Positions 12,601 through 22,547 of a DNA stretch of 64,000 nt are shown here, piece after piece (the first letter of the stretch is position 1; each line of letters opens with the position of its first letter). Under the pieces are notes generated by a model. That model was not told the origin of the DNA and ran no database searches. It worked only from the letters and a program-made list of their open reading frames with translations. The stretch comes from Bathymodiolus brooksi (Eukaryota; Mollusca; Bivalvia; Mytilida; Modiolidae), in assembly GCA_963680875.1 (NCBI GenBank), contig OY804579.1, positions 53,954,036-54,018,035 on the forward strand. Reading direction: 5' to 3'. A program made the translations under genes and the position numbers.

Positions 12601-13759
12601 CAGCAAATGTAGGATTTGAACTTTTCGATGTTGAGAAATTGAAGAGAAATAAAAATAGAACAAGTTGAAGTGAGGAAGGGTTAGTAATGGAGTCCTCCCT
12701 TGTGATTTTTAAGTGGGTAATACATTGGCAGTAAAAAAAAATCTAGTGGCCAGGAGCAAGTTAATTTTTTTATTTAGATGTCAATAAACTTTATATGTTT
12801 TCTAGTAAACCATTCTACATTATTCGTTAAATAAATTCCATGAAGAAAATTCATTTACATAAATCATACATTAAATATCTAAGGAGATATATGTTTCAGT
12901 TAAGACAAAATAAGTCAAAATGATGAAAAGTAATCTAAATGTAATCGATTACAACTGATTACGATTACAAATTACGGTTACCCCATGTCTGAAAACAACA
13001 TAAAAAAAGTTCAAGCCATGTATATGGGATTTCTAAATTATAATAAAATATTTGACATCGACATCTTGAATCTAGAAACAGGCTGTAGCAAAATCTGTGA
13101 TGATCTTGATCACGTGGTGTAGTTCATGAGTTCACTAAAATGGTGGACAGTTTGAAGTGGATGTTGGATTAATTTATCTGATAGATGCTGTAAAGGGTAA
13201 GGTAATATCAATATTTTTGCAGATTTGAAGTTGAACTAGAAAATATGTCTATATTTGATATTACCTGCACTTGATCTGACACAATCCGTCCATGCCAAAA
13301 TATCCATCGGAATGCACCGGGGAGGTCACATTTTATTAATTTTTAAATTTCCAGAATACTTTTGAGAGGCCTTGAAACGAGATTAGGATGAAGATACAGA
13401 CAGAAAATTTCTTCAGGAGCAAGTCCCTGTGGCTGTGTTGTATTCTGAGGTTTAACCTCAGAGTAAAATGTTTGAATTTGCAAGACATAAATTTATGAAT
13501 ATAATTATCCTGGTCATGTCCTGGCGTCAATTGCTTATAAAGACAAGATCATTTATTGGGCTATTTCAGTGATTCAAACGGTACAAACAATATAAATTCG
13601 TGTTGCGACAAGACAGTAAGAAATGTGGATTGTTACCTTCCGGATGTGACCTGTATTTTCCGCAATGATCAATGCATTTCTAAGTGTGGTTAGGGTGCTT
13701 CCTGTTGCACTCCATGGATTTTCCGATGCAAACGATCGAAAAGAAGTTGAATTATTCAT
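6507..13759 (-). CDS. HAUS2: HAUS augmin-like complex subunit 2 homolog, six coding exons
   Basis: HAUS2 is a coiled-coil subunit of augmin, which recruits gamma-tubulin to spindle microtubules for branching nucleation. Six minus-strand exons splice with GT-AG sites in a compatible frame to 221 residues; human HAUS2 is about 235. Landmarks in order match the family as I recall it: [10 protein letters not shown] near the N-terminus (human NPWDPAS), [20 protein letters not shown] (human [20 protein letters not shown]), [35 protein letters not shown] (human AVYHRYMVHLLELAV) and a C-terminal helix [20 protein letters not shown]. The middle is rich in heptad-like leucines. The start ATG at 13759 opens the only good first exon. 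The 70-nt exon 3 is needed to keep frame between exons 2 and 4. Introns carry SINEs, a MITE and a foldback. Because the match is from memory and the family evolves fast, orthology is probable, not proven. Confidence 0.83.
6664..7230 (-). repeat. Fragment of the GCTCACCTG / CTAGAGGCTC repeat family
   Basis: Starts CTAGAGGCTCAACTGAGC, the reverse complement of the right end of the element at 30714-32195. Inside are ATAGGGTCCTATGTTAA and repeated lines such as ATCTCAGAAACCATAAG, as in that element. The other end is not recognisable, so this copy is degraded. Lies in the last HAUS2 intron. Confidence 0.6.
7341..7520 (-). mobile_element. SINE-A, truncated at the head, with telomere-like tail
   Basis: Begins GGGTTAGGGTTAAGGTTATG on the plus strand, then TTTTAATGCCACTTTCAACA and ATTTCAGTTATATCGTGGCA. 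Read on the minus strand the 3' tail is CCTTAACCCTAACCC. Confidence 0.85.
7579..7687 (-). CDS. HAUS2: HAUS2 exon 5
   Basis: 109 nt, phase 2 to 0, [20 protein letters not shown] through LPDTKM. The acceptor is TTTCAG|ATATGC and the donor AAAATG|GTAAGT. Confidence 0.85.
8120..8342 (+). mobile_element. SINE-A copy
   Basis: GCAATCAGTGCCTATCACCA, TAAGTTCGAATCTCGTTCAT, GTACTCGATACAACCTTGTG, ending AAGTGGCGTTAAACACCATA. Lies in HAUS2 intron 4. Confidence 0.85.
8630..8762 (-). CDS. HAUS2: HAUS2 exon 4
   Basis: 133 nt, phase 1 to phase 2, [20 protein letters not shown] through EAQYHR. The acceptor is TATTCAG|GTGAGA and the donor CCACAG|GTAATT. Confidence 0.85.
8896..9018. repeat. 62-bp tandem duplication
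   Basis: Two almost identical copies of a unit beginning CATTCTAACAAAATATAATA and ending CTTTTCTTCTATT, in HAUS2 intron 3. Confidence 0.9.
9026..9180 (+). mobile_element. SINE-B, 5' half
   Basis: Head GGTGTGATGGTTAATGTGCT, then GAGTTCAATTCCTGGTCAGG (B-box-like GTTCAATTCC), TCAAACCAAAGACTATAAAA and GCTGCTTCTCCACTAAGC. It is cut after ATTAAGGAGTA. Confidence 0.8.
9718..9880 (-). mobile_element. SINE-A copy, diverged
   Basis: GGTTAGGGTTATAGTGTTTA, CACTTTCAACAATATTTCAG, then CCACTGACCTGCCACAAGGC. It stops before the tRNA-like head. Confidence 0.8.
10136..10205 (-). CDS. HAUS2: HAUS2 exon 3 (short)
   Basis: 70 nt, encoding [20 protein letters not shown] then KIL plus one base. The acceptor is AATTACAG|ATAAAT and the donor is a weaker TTAA|GTACTG. 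It was found because exons 2 and 4 are out of frame without it; its peptide closely follows the HAUS2 pattern. Confidence 0.78.
10823..11007 (-). mobile_element. SINE-A copy with internal deletion
   Basis: GGGTTAGGGTTATGGTGTTT at the tail end; AACTACCATACAATCACGAC at the head end. The central third is shortened. Confidence 0.8.
11048..11559. mobile_element. MITE with TATACCCCCCGC ends and internal tandem copies
   Basis: Ends TATACCCCCCGCTCCCC and GCGGGGGGTATA are inverted repeats. Inside, a ~170-bp block containing ACATTCTGAGAAACACTACT is present two to three times. Related to the element at 48653. Lies in HAUS2 intron 2. Confidence 0.75.
11751..11864 (-). CDS. HAUS2: HAUS2 exon 2
   Basis: 114 nt, [10 protein letters not shown] to KEHHK. 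The acceptor is TTTCAG|AGAGCT and the donor CACAAG|GTAAAT, phase 0 to 0. Confidence 0.82.
12225..12761. mobile_element. Foldback (long inverted repeat) element in HAUS2 intron 1
   Basis: Outer ends ACTTGCTCC(C/T)GGCCACTA are inverted. The arms (about 12225-12540 and 12590-12761) share GGGTTAGTAATGG, TTCTCAATTTCTC and ATCGAAAAGTTCAAATCC. The left arm carries about 110 bp (about 12370-12480) absent from the right, a secondary insertion or deletion. Confidence 0.8.
13637..13759 (-). CDS. HAUS2: HAUS2 exon 1 (start codon)
   Basis: 123 nt, 41 codons, [10 protein letters not shown] to GHIRK. The donor is CGGAAG|GTAACA, phase 0. Confidence 0.8.
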
Positions 13760-14149
13760 TTCTGAAATACTTCAAAATCTCCGCCAATGTTTACATTTTA
13801 CTTCTTATCTTTAATCCAAAAGAGCTCCTGCGTAGGAATACATTTTTGTAAAGTGAAGTGTTGAGATAGTTCTTTCATGGCAACTCTAAAACAACAATCT
13901 GATGCCATATAATAGACAGAAGTGAATGAATTTGTTTTTATAAATAACATCGAATCATGTTCTGTCAAATGTTAGAGGTAGCATAGCATTTTAATAACAG
14001 CTGATTTTAATCAGACTGCAGATTTCAATTCTAGATTTAGATCTATTATCTTTCTTACTTTGTGCAAAATCACACTGATTCTAACATTTAGTACTCTGAA
14101 ATTGAAATGTTCAAAATGTTGGACGTTTGTTATCGTGTGTAACCTGTTA
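13760..14149. other. HAUS2 upstream flank
   Basis: Presumed 5' UTR and promoter side of HAUS2 (transcribed leftwards). I see no TATA box at a convincing position and no repeat. Confidence 0.4.
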
Positions 14150-14324
14150 TGTTTGTTATCATATAGTAACTCTTAATGCTGTAGCTGTAACTTATCTTCA
14201 ACACTTCCTATCTTTAATAATGACAGTTCACAGTTCCTTATCATATGTTGTAATGATATTTAGTTAGTATTAAAATGTAGTTTGAAGTAAACGGACGTCT
14301 GGTCTTTATAGAATCCACAAAACA
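14150..14324 (+). repeat. 5' LTR of the Gypsy element
   Basis: TG...CA boundaries: begins TGTTTGTTATCATATAG, ends TCCACAAAACA. It is about 97% identical to the right LTR by eye, differing at a few bases (TAGCTG vs TATCTG, one missing C, AACGGACG vs AAGGGCG). Confidence 0.88.
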
Positions 14325-14346
14325 TAAAACTGGCGACGACGAATGG
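14325..14346 (+). other. Primer-binding site region
   Basis: TAAAACTGGCGACGACGAAT directly follows the LTR. The TGGCGACGA motif is common at this place in Gypsy elements. The inverted segment starts right after it. Confidence 0.65.
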
Positions 14347-15155
14347 ATAATACTGACCCTAAACCATAGGGTGATACATCGCACGCTAATCGTACTGGTA
14401 AATTAGGATCATAATGTGTCAACACAACATCTGACGTAATCATATCCTTTACCTTCAGAAATGCACGATTACAACGTTCATTCCATACCCATTTTCTGTC
14501 CTTCTCCAATAATTCGTTCAATGGACGAATTTCAGTAGCAAGGTTGGTCAAAAACTTGTGATAATAGTTCACTAACCCTAACAGAGCTCGTAGCTGTGTA
14601 GTGTTCTTTGGCGCTGCAGTATTTACAACTGCTTCTACTTTATCTTTAGTTTTCTGCAGTCCCTCTTTACTTATTTCATGTCCACAATAAACTACACTGT
14701 CTTGTGAAAATGAACACTTTTCAATGTTTGCCCGGAGCCCATTGTCCTGCAACCTTTGAAGTACATTTTCAAGATTTTGCAAATGTTCATCATCACTTTT
14801 TCCTGTGATTATCATGTCGTCAAGAACACATTGTACACCACTTAATCCTTGCAAAATTTGGTCCATAGCACGCTGCCAAATAGCCGGTGCAGACACAATA
14901 CCAAATGTTAGCCGGTTGTATTCATAAAGTCCCTTGTGAGTGTTAATTGTTAGTAACTTCTTTGAATCTTCATCAAGCGGCATATGTAAACACGCTTGTC
15001 TAATGTCCAGCTTCGTAAATTTTCGACCACCTGCTAGTGTCGCAAAAATGTCGTCTATATGTGGAAGTGGATATTGATCTACTTGTAGCACCTGATTCAC
15101 AGTTACCTTAATATCACCACATATTCTTACGGAACCGTTCTTCTTCATGCATTGA
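14347..15155 (-). pseudogene. Gypsy reverse transcriptase, inverted inside its own element
   Basis: An open frame runs leftwards. Recognisable RT runs from KKNGSVRICGDIK through FTKLDIRQACLHMPLDEDSK, THKGLYEYNRLTFGIVSAPA, a VLDD catalytic box (usually YLDD), then the thumb NTTQLRALLGLVNYYHKFL. It stops in the first residues of RNase H (ACDVSPYGLGSVLS). The ORF is intact across this span, but upstream residues come from the antisense of the integrase and downstream ones from antisense PBS and LTR, so no functional polyprotein exists. Breakpoints lie near 14346 and 15150. Confidence 0.9.
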
Positions 15156-16112
15156 CAGACGGAACAGAAAGGCCCGCCATTGCACCCTTGGGAGTGGCCT
15201 TCTCCATGGGAGAGGGTACACATAGACTTTGCAGGACCATTTCTTGACAGAATGTTTTTTGTTTTAGTAGACGCTCACTCGAAATGGCCAGAAATTGTTG
15301 AAATGAAAACCACGACATCGACAAAAACAATCGAAGTTCCGAGGTCGATATTTTCACGTAATGGAATACCAGCACAAATAGTGTCTGATAATGGAAGTCA
15401 GTTTTCATCAGATCATACAGATGAATTTGCTACATTTATGAAACGCAATGGTATCAAGCATTATAAATCCGCACCATATCATCCAGCGACAAATGGGTTA
15501 GCGGAACGATTCATCCAAACTTTCAAGAACAGTATGCGGGCAATGAAGGATGAAAACAGAGACATTAACCAGAAAATAGCAAATTTTCTGTTAACGTACC
15601 GCAACACCCCCATTCCACAACAAATGAAACACCAGCGAAACTTTTCTTGGGGCGAAATTTAAGAACACGCTTAAGTTTAATAAAGCCTGATATTCAGATC
15701 AATGTTTCCAGAAATCAAACGAATACAACATTTCAAGAAAAACGAACAAAGAACAGTCGTTATTTTGAGGATGGACGGCAGTCTGTAATTGCACGGGATT
15801 ACAAGGGGAAAGGGAACAAATGGACATCTGGAATTATCAAAGAACGAGAAGGTCCGTTAATGTATAAAGCAGAAATTGAACCAGGACCTATTTGGAGAAG
15901 ACACATAGATCAATTACGAGACAGTGAATTTAATGAAAACCTGAAATCGTTTTATCATCAGTAAATACACCATCTTTGACCACCGTAACTGACAGTACAG
16001 TAAATGCTTCAGTCAAGAATTCAAATACTGAAACATCAGAAATTAACAATCCGATAGAACGACGTTACCCCGAAAGAATTCGTAAACCACCAAGAAGATT
16101 AATTGTGGAAAA
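15156..16112 (+). pseudogene. Gypsy integrase, frameshifted
   Basis: Reads LHPWEWPSPWERVHIDFAGP, then the DDE catalytic core (DAHSKWPEIVE, VSDNGSQFSS, APYHPATNGLAERFIQTFKN), the usual HPW entry and the conserved E. A one-base frameshift in the C run at about 15607-15611 breaks the frame before the C-terminal chromatin-side domain, which continues in another frame (RNLRTRLSL to GPIWRRHIDQL) and ends near RYPERIRKPPRRL. The N-terminal HHCC zinc finger is absent except for a possible CQ. Confidence 0.9.
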
Positions 16113-16334
16113 ATGATTTTGTGTATTAAATCACACTGTGTTTTAGAGGCATAATAAACCCTCTGTGTGATTATATAGCCAGGATATTCCTGAGCTAATG
16201 TGTATATAGTTTTGTTTTTATTTTGAAAGTCAATGAACTCGTAGTGATCATATATCAATTTTAATAGATTAAGTGTTTGTTTGCAAACTGAATGAATGAT
16301 CCGTATAATTGCTTATTATCGACGATCAATTTGG

Positions 16335-16349
16335 CAGAGAGGAATGTAA
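16335..16349 (+). other. Polypurine-like tract
   Basis: GGCAGAGAGGAATG lies just before the 3' LTR, where plus-strand priming occurs. Confidence 0.5.
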
Positions 16350-16525
16350 TGTTTGTTATCATATAGTAACTCTTAATGCTGTATCTGTAACTTATCTTCA
16401 ACACTTCCTATCTTTAATAATGACAGTTCCACAGTTCCTTATCATATGTTGTAATGATATTTAGTTAGTATTAAAATGTAGTTTGAAGTAAAAGGGCGTC
16501 TGGTCTTTATAGAACCCACAAAACA
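16350..16525 (+). repeat. 3' LTR of the Gypsy element
   Basis: TGTTTGTTATCATATAG to CCCACAAAACA, matching the left LTR. Confidence 0.9.
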
Positions 16526-16539
16526 TAAAATAACCCATG

Positions 16540-16776
16540 CTTTGATTACTCTACACTCATCACCCGTGTGTCAACTGGCAAAGAAATACTCTTAATTATA
16601 CATGTATTTTATTTATGCTATGTGTCTCTCTCATGTATGTTTAACCATGTGCTGATTTGTTATGTTTGTCAATTGTTTCTGTTTTTAAAATATCAAGTCG
16701 GTTAATATAGCTCATGTTCTATGTTGTATTTGTATATATATGCTTCCGACTTTAAATAAAAATTACTTACTTAATT
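16540..16776 (+). mobile_element. LINE 3' end (non-coding)
   Basis: Ends TTCCGACTTTAAATAAAAAT followed by TACTTACTTAATT. The same end, CCGACTTTAAATAAAACTTA, occurs on the minus strand at 53945-54060. Preceded by ATAGCTCATGTTCTATGTTG. No coding part is present. Confidence 0.55.
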
Positions 16777-16861
16777 AATCGTAGTCATATGATCGTTTTA
16801 TAACATTTTCATAAGTCCTGATGACTATCATTATAGCCAATCGAATTATTGGTTTTAAATG

Positions 16862-17068
16862 TGTCACTAGTGGAGCTGGAACTACCCACACTTCCAGAGC
16901 ACCCGAGTCCATCCTCCGGGTTTTAGTGGGTTTGGTGTTGCCCGATCCTTACCACTGAGTTTTCTGTGTAGTGTTTTGTAGATCGTTGTTTGTTCTTTTG
17001 TCCTATTTCATTTGGCCATTGTGTTGCCTGTCCTTCTTCGATATACGGATTTTGATATCTTCAAACAA
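16862..17068 (+). repeat. Dispersed repeat, copy 1 of 3
   Basis: CACTAGTGGAGCTGGAACT, TTTTCTGTGTAGTGTTTTGT and GGCCATTGTGTTGCCTGTCC recur at 56455 and, more diverged, at 58905. From memory this sequence is abundant in mussels. Function unknown. Confidence 0.7.
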
Positions 17069-17203
17069 TTTCCTCTAAGAAAGGAATTACTTGCAAATTT
17101 TGGGAACCGCCGTTTATTTGTATAGTTTTTTCACCGCAAAGAAGGAGATAACTAACAATGGCAAACGATGATTTTTAACTGGTAACTATTAATATTTATC
17201 CTG

Positions 17204-17234
<31 letters not shown>

Positions 17235-17744
17235 CAAAACGATTTCTTTGCCAGTTGAACAACGTGGGTTAACGACGATGGACTTTGTCTTTGGTCAACA
17301 ACGTATTTGTTTTGTTTGGTGGCCGTGTTTTTCAACAGGCAGCTGTTATTTCAATGGGTATTAATTTTGCCCATTTATCCAACTTATTCTTATATCGAAT
17401 GACACAGATTTGATTCATTTTCTACTCAATAGAAAGAAGAAGAAATTAGTTAAAACCTTTAATTTCAACTCCAGTTATATACAGATGGTATCCTATATTG
17501 CGCGGTTTGTCGGTAATTTTCTGTATCGGATCTGTCCCAATCAGCTTGAAGTTAAGGTTACCACATGTACTCAGAATTGGCTTCATACCTTAAAAATGAA
17601 ACGGGTTTTCGGTAAATTTAATATCTTCAAAGGGACTTCCTCTTTTCTTCCAGGTAAGGAACGGGGTTCGTTAATCCTTACCTTATGTTACCTTATGTTG
17701 ATTCTGCCTGCAGCTCCTGTCTGGGCTCTATAGACAGCTCTTCT
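17069..17744. other. Unassigned intergenic sequence
   Basis: Contains a T run of 23 at about 17203-17226. A 107-residue ORF at 17410-17733 has no recognisable domain and is probably chance. Nothing else is seen. Confidence 0.5.
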
Positions 17745-17747
17745 TCA

Positions 17748-18975
17748 TCATTTATCAGCTCCCAGTCTTCCGGTTGTTGGGCCATACTCTGCTGTGAAAT
17801 CGTATTTCATTGGATGGTTCTCCCAGTGTCCGTCCAATCTATTTTCGAATTGGAACATCGTTTTTGCTTCCACTATGTGGTTTGGTAAACTATTCCACAA
17901 GTCGACTATTCTGTTGGTAAAGCTATATTTCCTGATGTCCCTTCTACTTCGATGTTTTACTAGTTTCAGTGCATTTCCTCTTGTTATGTGTGATCTGCTG
18001 ATGTCAAGCATTCCTTCAGTAACCCTACCGTCGTATAATCTAGTCAGTATTTTAAACGCTTCAATCATGTCGCCCCTCATACGTCTAAATTTTAAAGTTG
18101 ACATTTTCAGCAGCTTAAGCCTTTCCTCATAATTTAAGTTCTTCATCTTGGGTAACATTCTTGTTGCTCTTTTTTGCACATTTTCTATTGCTTCTATATC
18201 TTTCTTCTATATGGTGACCATACGCTACTCGCATATATTCCAAGTGTGGACGGACTAATGCTTTGAATAATGGCCTGAGGCTAAATGTTCTATTGTCAAT
18301 ATGTACAAATGATCTTCTAGTTAGTGCTACAATCTGGTTGGCTTTGTTAATTTGCGCTTGGATGTGTTTTTCGAAATTTAGATGTTGATCTATCGTAACG
18401 CCGATATCTTTTTCGCTGTCCACGTTTTCTAGTGTTGTAGTTCCTCCTTCGTATTTTCTCATTATGTATTTATTTTCTAGATACTGCTTATTTTTATTGA
18501 GCACTGGCAAAACATTGCATTTGTCGGGGTGGAATTTAAGCAGCCATGTTTCACTCCATTTGAATAATTCATTGAGGTCTGATTGTATGATACTAGCATC
18601 ACTATCATCCTTTATTTTTCTAAAATTTTTCGTGTCATCTGCGAAAAGAAATACATCCGATTTTACGCTTTCTGGCAGATCATTGATGTAAATAACAAAT
18701 AATACTGGCCCTAGCACTGAACCTTGTGGTATTCCATTTGTAACCTTGTGCCACTGGGATTTCATTCCGTTAACTTGTACGCATTGTTTTCTGTCTGACA
18801 AAAAGTCTTGTACCCATATGCAAATTTTCTCACTTAAACCATAGGCTTTCATCTTCACAAGCAGCTTTGTGTGCGGCACCTTGTCAAAGGCCTTCATAAA
18901 ATCCATGTATACTGCATTTATTATTTCTCCTTCATCTAAAACGCTTTTCCATTTATCTAGTACCTTTAAAAGCTG
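17748..18975 (-). pseudogene. Jockey/CR1-like LINE reverse transcriptase, frameshifted
   Basis: From right to left: GEIINAVYMDFMKAFDKVPH (RT block with the D of the palm), GIPQGSVLGPVLFVIYINDL, FLFADDT (the catalytic FADD box), then NKANQIVALTRRSFVHID. A frame break near 18205 separates this from IEAIENVQKRATRML and the C-terminal DLWNSLPNHIVEAKTMFQFE. It is 5'-truncated near 18975, where another LINE starts in the opposite direction. Confidence 0.9.
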
Positions 18976-19602
18976 CCCTTTGGCTTGGCATTTTTGTACC
19001 GATAAAAATTCAAAAAAATTAGAGAAAGTGCAGGAAAGAGCACTTCGCTTTGTATACGATGACTACACCAGTTCATATATCAACCTTCTTGAAAAAGCTC
19101 TAGTGCCCTCCTTACAGATCAGACGTATTAGGACAATGGACTTGGAGACATATAAAATTGTTAACAAATTAGCTCCTGTATGCCTTCATGATTTGGTTAA
19201 TGTGAAGAATTCTAAATATGCTTTCAGGTATTCGAACATATTAGATGTACCTCAAGTTAGAACTACAAGGTATGGCAAAAAATCATTCACGTTTGCAGCT
19301 GCAACTCTGTGGAACGACCTTCCGAACCATTTCAGAACTGAAAACAGTTTCAACCACTTTAAAAGTTTGATTCAGTCCTGGAATGGCTCAGTATGTCGTT
19401 GTTCTGCATGCAGATAACATATTCAGCTTTCTGTTTTATTTCTAGTGCTTTTTCCAAGTTTTAATGCTGCTTAGTTATTTTATGTTTGCTTGATATTGCT
19501 TCAGCATGTTTTAGTATGTCTTTTATTTTTGTGCTTTTTATGTTGCATTTGCTAACTGTATGTGCTTTATATGTGTGTTTATGTGATTATGTTAATAAAG
19601 GT
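18968..19602 (+). pseudogene. Second LINE, C-terminal end plus 3' UTR
   Basis: Reads CPLAWHFCTDKNSKKLEKVQ, ALRFVYDDYTSSYINLLEKA, VRTTRYGKKSFTFAAATLWN, DLPNHFRTENSFNHFKSLIQ and ends SWNGSVCRCSACR at 19417. This is the typical end of a CR1/L2-type LINE protein. The 3' UTR ends TTAATAAAGG. It is a different family from the minus-strand neighbour. Confidence 0.88.
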
Positions 19603-19815
19603 AATGACAAAATTACCGAACTCCGAACAATCTTACAAAGGGAAAGTCAAAACTCATAATTATATAAACAGACAAAATCAGTCAACAACCGGAAAACTGT
19701 GAAAACCGTAATGACCCTGACTTGGTACAGGCATTTCTAAAGAAATGGTGGGTTGAATCAGATTTTAAGGCGCCAAACCTCCCGCTCTCATTACGGTTCA
19801 AAGGTTCCGGCTGTC
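19601..19815 (+). repeat. Dispersed repeat, mussel type (copy 1)
   Basis: ACCGAACTCCGAACAATCTT, ACTTGGTACAGGCATTTCTA and GGCGCCAAACCTCCCGCTCT. A near-identical reverse complement lies at 53452-53655. Confidence 0.85.
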
Positions 19816-19829
19816 ACTGTAACAGTATT

Positions 19830-19976
19830 TAAATACAGGAACAAAATAGGTAAAATATGTGTATGTATCTTGTGCTTCTATGTATATTCGGTAAAAAGCT
19901 CCTGAGAGCTTGTGTTTATTGTTATACAAAAACCGAATTCAAATAAAGTTTTCTTATCTTATCTTATCTTATCTTC
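19830..19976 (+). mobile_element. LINE 3' tail with (TTATC)n
   Basis: GCTCCTGAGAGCTTGTGTTT, then AACCGAATTCAAATAAAG and TTATC repeats. A short tandem tail is typical of CR1/L2-like LINEs. Confidence 0.65.
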
Positions 19977-20209
19977 TTATGTTGAGCGCTCTCCCATAAA
20001 TCCGAATTGCTTATCACTAAACAGGTTGAATTTGTCCATATGTTCTATAATCCTTTTTCGTATGAGCTTTTCCAATAACTTGCACAATACCGGTATGCTA
20101 CTCAGAATGTATTTGGTTCCGCTTCACAGCAACAGGCAACACAGCAAGTCCTCTCTATACTATTTATATTTAAAACAATCTCCAATTTACAGTTGACACT
20201 ATGTGCACG

Positions 20210-20799
20210 CTATTGTTGTTTAGTGTCTTCCAGGGCTTGATTTTTGGGCAGCTCTGAATCCTTCAACTGTGTCTGTCGATGTTGTATTAGCTGCAAGTCT
20301 CTGATGGTTTTAGGGAAGAACGATTGTCCGTATGTATCCGTCTTTGATCTTTCTTGGTAGAAGCGGTTTTTACCTCTGGTCTGGCTGTCATTTGGCGTCA
20401 GGTATTGCTTATCATGCATAATCTTACTGATTTCCTTCGATCTTCAAGGTTTTCCCATTTTAATGATTTTATCATATTTGTGACACAGCATGGTGTTGGT
20501 AGTGTTTGGTCTGTGTAGTTGTTGTGCACAAATCTCGCTGCTCTTTTCTGTACCTGTTCTATGGCTTTGATTTTTTTTTGGCTTGACGGGTCCCAAACCA
20601 TGCATGTATATTCCACTGTAGGTCTAACCATTGCTGTATATGCTGCTGACTTTATAGGTTTTATGCAGTTTTTAAGGTTTCGGTGAATACATCCTACTGT
20701 ACTAAAAAGTCTTGTTTTCTTCAAAATTAGAAAATAAAATATGCGAGTGTTAACTTTAATAATGATATTACACAGAGGTGAGTTACAATATGCTTCCAT
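20210..20799 (-). pseudogene. Jockey-like LINE, C-terminal end, frameshifted
   Basis: LFSTVGCIHRNLKNCIKPIK, AAYTAMVRPTVEYTCMVWDP, VQKRAARFVHNNYTDQT and VTNMIKSLKWENLEDRR match the end of jockey-type reverse transcriptases. A frame change near 20400 leads into NRFYQERSKTDTYGQSFFPK (the FFPRT region). Confidence 0.88.
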
Positions 20800-20883
20800 T
20801 ATTACTTCTACAATCTAAGAGGCCACATTCAACTAACTGAAGATTCCGCCAATTAAAACAGCCTGGAGATTTTCTACAATAAT

Positions 20884-20912
20884 CTTTCTTCTTCTTCTTC
20901 TTCTTCTTCTTC
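20884..20912 (+). repeat. (CTT)n microsatellite
   Basis: About nine TCT/CTT triplets in a row. Confidence 0.95.
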
Positions 20913-21315
20913 ACATTTCTAGCCGTCCTTCACTACTGAAGATTATTGGCCGGGCGATTATTTTATACTACATATACAAATAAACGGATTCGGGATCAAC
21001 TCCTCTATTTGTCAATGTGTAATTTCGATATATTAAATTTCCTTAAATGATCACTTTACCCAACTGTTATTAATAAACCTATGTAAAATATAATTACATA
21101 TGTATCTTTCGTTTCAATTTTGATTACTCTGACATTTTTGGCGACTAATAAGTCATTCCCCACATTGATCCAAAATAAACACAAACATATGATAATACCT
21201 TAACTAAAAACTATTTGGTTTCGGACTAATTTCCTGTGGAATGCCTTCGGTCTTTCCAATTTGACGTGTGTCTTTCTGGTTCAAGTTCAGGTATACTCCC
21301 TTCCTATGGTACCGC

Positions 21316-22547
21316 GGGTTCTATGATACCGCGGTATTTATTTTGTCTGTTCCTATGCACTGCAGCGCCACGCGCCGGTTTTTCTATTTATATATTCATA
21401 AACACAACAGTCACATTTATCGGAACGTTTCTGTTTCTGCCATATGAATCATTATGATTGCCTCCTTCATCATATTGAAGATTATGCAATTTTGATTTTT
21501 GTGCGGCATGCCCAACGAATAGTGAAGCCAAAGTTTAAATAAGTTTCCAAATAGATGATAATATTAAGTAATAATAACCAAATTGAATTTACAATTAAAA
21601 CTATATACAGTTGTCACTGTCTGGACTATAGGGACATGATGCTTGCCTTAAAGGCCTCAGGTGTGTCCAATTCAACAATGTCTGAAGCTAGTAGGTTCCA
21701 GTCTCGTACCGTTCTTGGAAAGAATGACATTTTCCTGGTGTCAATACGGGAGGATGGTATCTGGAATGTGTGATTTTCTGGTTTTTCGGCCTGTTGGAAT
21801 TAGCCTGTTTTCCTTGTTGATGGCTACAAAAAAAAAAAAAAACATTTGGTCATTCTGTCCAAATGTCTTGAATTTTTGTAAGAACACGTATTTTTATCTT
21901 TTCCTTAGAATTAGCGGACATTTTAATTTTACCCTGATACCATGCTTTGTAAAATGTCCAATAATTAAACCATAGTTGTCATAATTCGTCTGCTATTTTT
22001 TAGAAATGTCGTCCATTTGTTTACGTTTCATTTCAACCCGATTTGGGATTTTTGGTGCTATTTTTAGTTACTTTCTAGACCGACAAAGTTGATGGAAAAA
22101 TTAAGCTATGAAAACATATTAACCAACATAACGTTACATCAAATTGACTCAACTTCGTTACATTTGTTACATGTACGGTATTTCAAAGAAACTTTACTTT
22201 ATTAAATGTGATAAATTATCAAGATTTTCTTTATGGTATAAGTTTGCCAGATATTCACCTTGATTTAGTATTTATAAACGATGTCTTGATTTGTCAAACA
22301 TTGTGTCCCATAACATTAATTTTGCAATTACCGCGATATCATAGGAAACCATTTCTGGGAGGTACATCGGCGTTGTCATAGGGAAAAGTGGCGACGTATT
22401 TTTAAACAAGTTCAAAGAATAAAATGAATTGTGGGGGGAAATAGGTTTCTATACCGGGGAATAAAATATAACATTTTTGGATTAATTCCGAAAACTAGTT
22501 ACATTACACAGACGTTAAACATTAGGTACTGCGGTACCATAGAACCC
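21316..22547. mobile_element. 1.23-kb TIR element containing a LINE fragment
   Basis: Ends GGGTTCTATGATACCGCGGT (left) and, reversed, GGGTTCTATGGTACCGCAGT (right). Target duplication is not clear. A LINE fragment sits inside, so either the LINE inserted into the element or the TIRs are shared by chance of a larger structure. Confidence 0.65.
21620..21860 (-). pseudogene. Jockey-like LINE C-terminal fragment
   Basis: On the minus strand: VAINKENRLIPTGRKTR, then after frame changes RKMSFFPRTVRDWNLLASDI and VELDTPEAFKASIMSL with a stop. FFPRTVRDWN...FKAS is the hallmark C-terminus of these LINEs. Confidence 0.85.

Larger units (their letters stand above)
14150..16525 (+). mobile_element. Rearranged Ty3/Gypsy LTR retrotransposon
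   Basis: Two direct LTRs of ~175 bp flank 2.0 kb. From left: LTR, primer-binding region, a reverse-transcriptase segment in the opposite orientation, an integrase segment in LTR orientation, polypurine-like tract, LTR. Gag, protease, most of RNase H and the integrase zinc-binding N-terminus are missing. It cannot be autonomous. I find no clear target-site duplication. Confidence 0.9.

Noticed and set aside
15145..15408. 87-residue minus ORF opposite the integrase
   Set aside because: Antisense shadow of the Gypsy integrase segment.
17410..17733. 107-residue plus-strand ORF
   Set aside because: No recognisable domain, lies in repeat-rich intergenic DNA, biased only by AT content.
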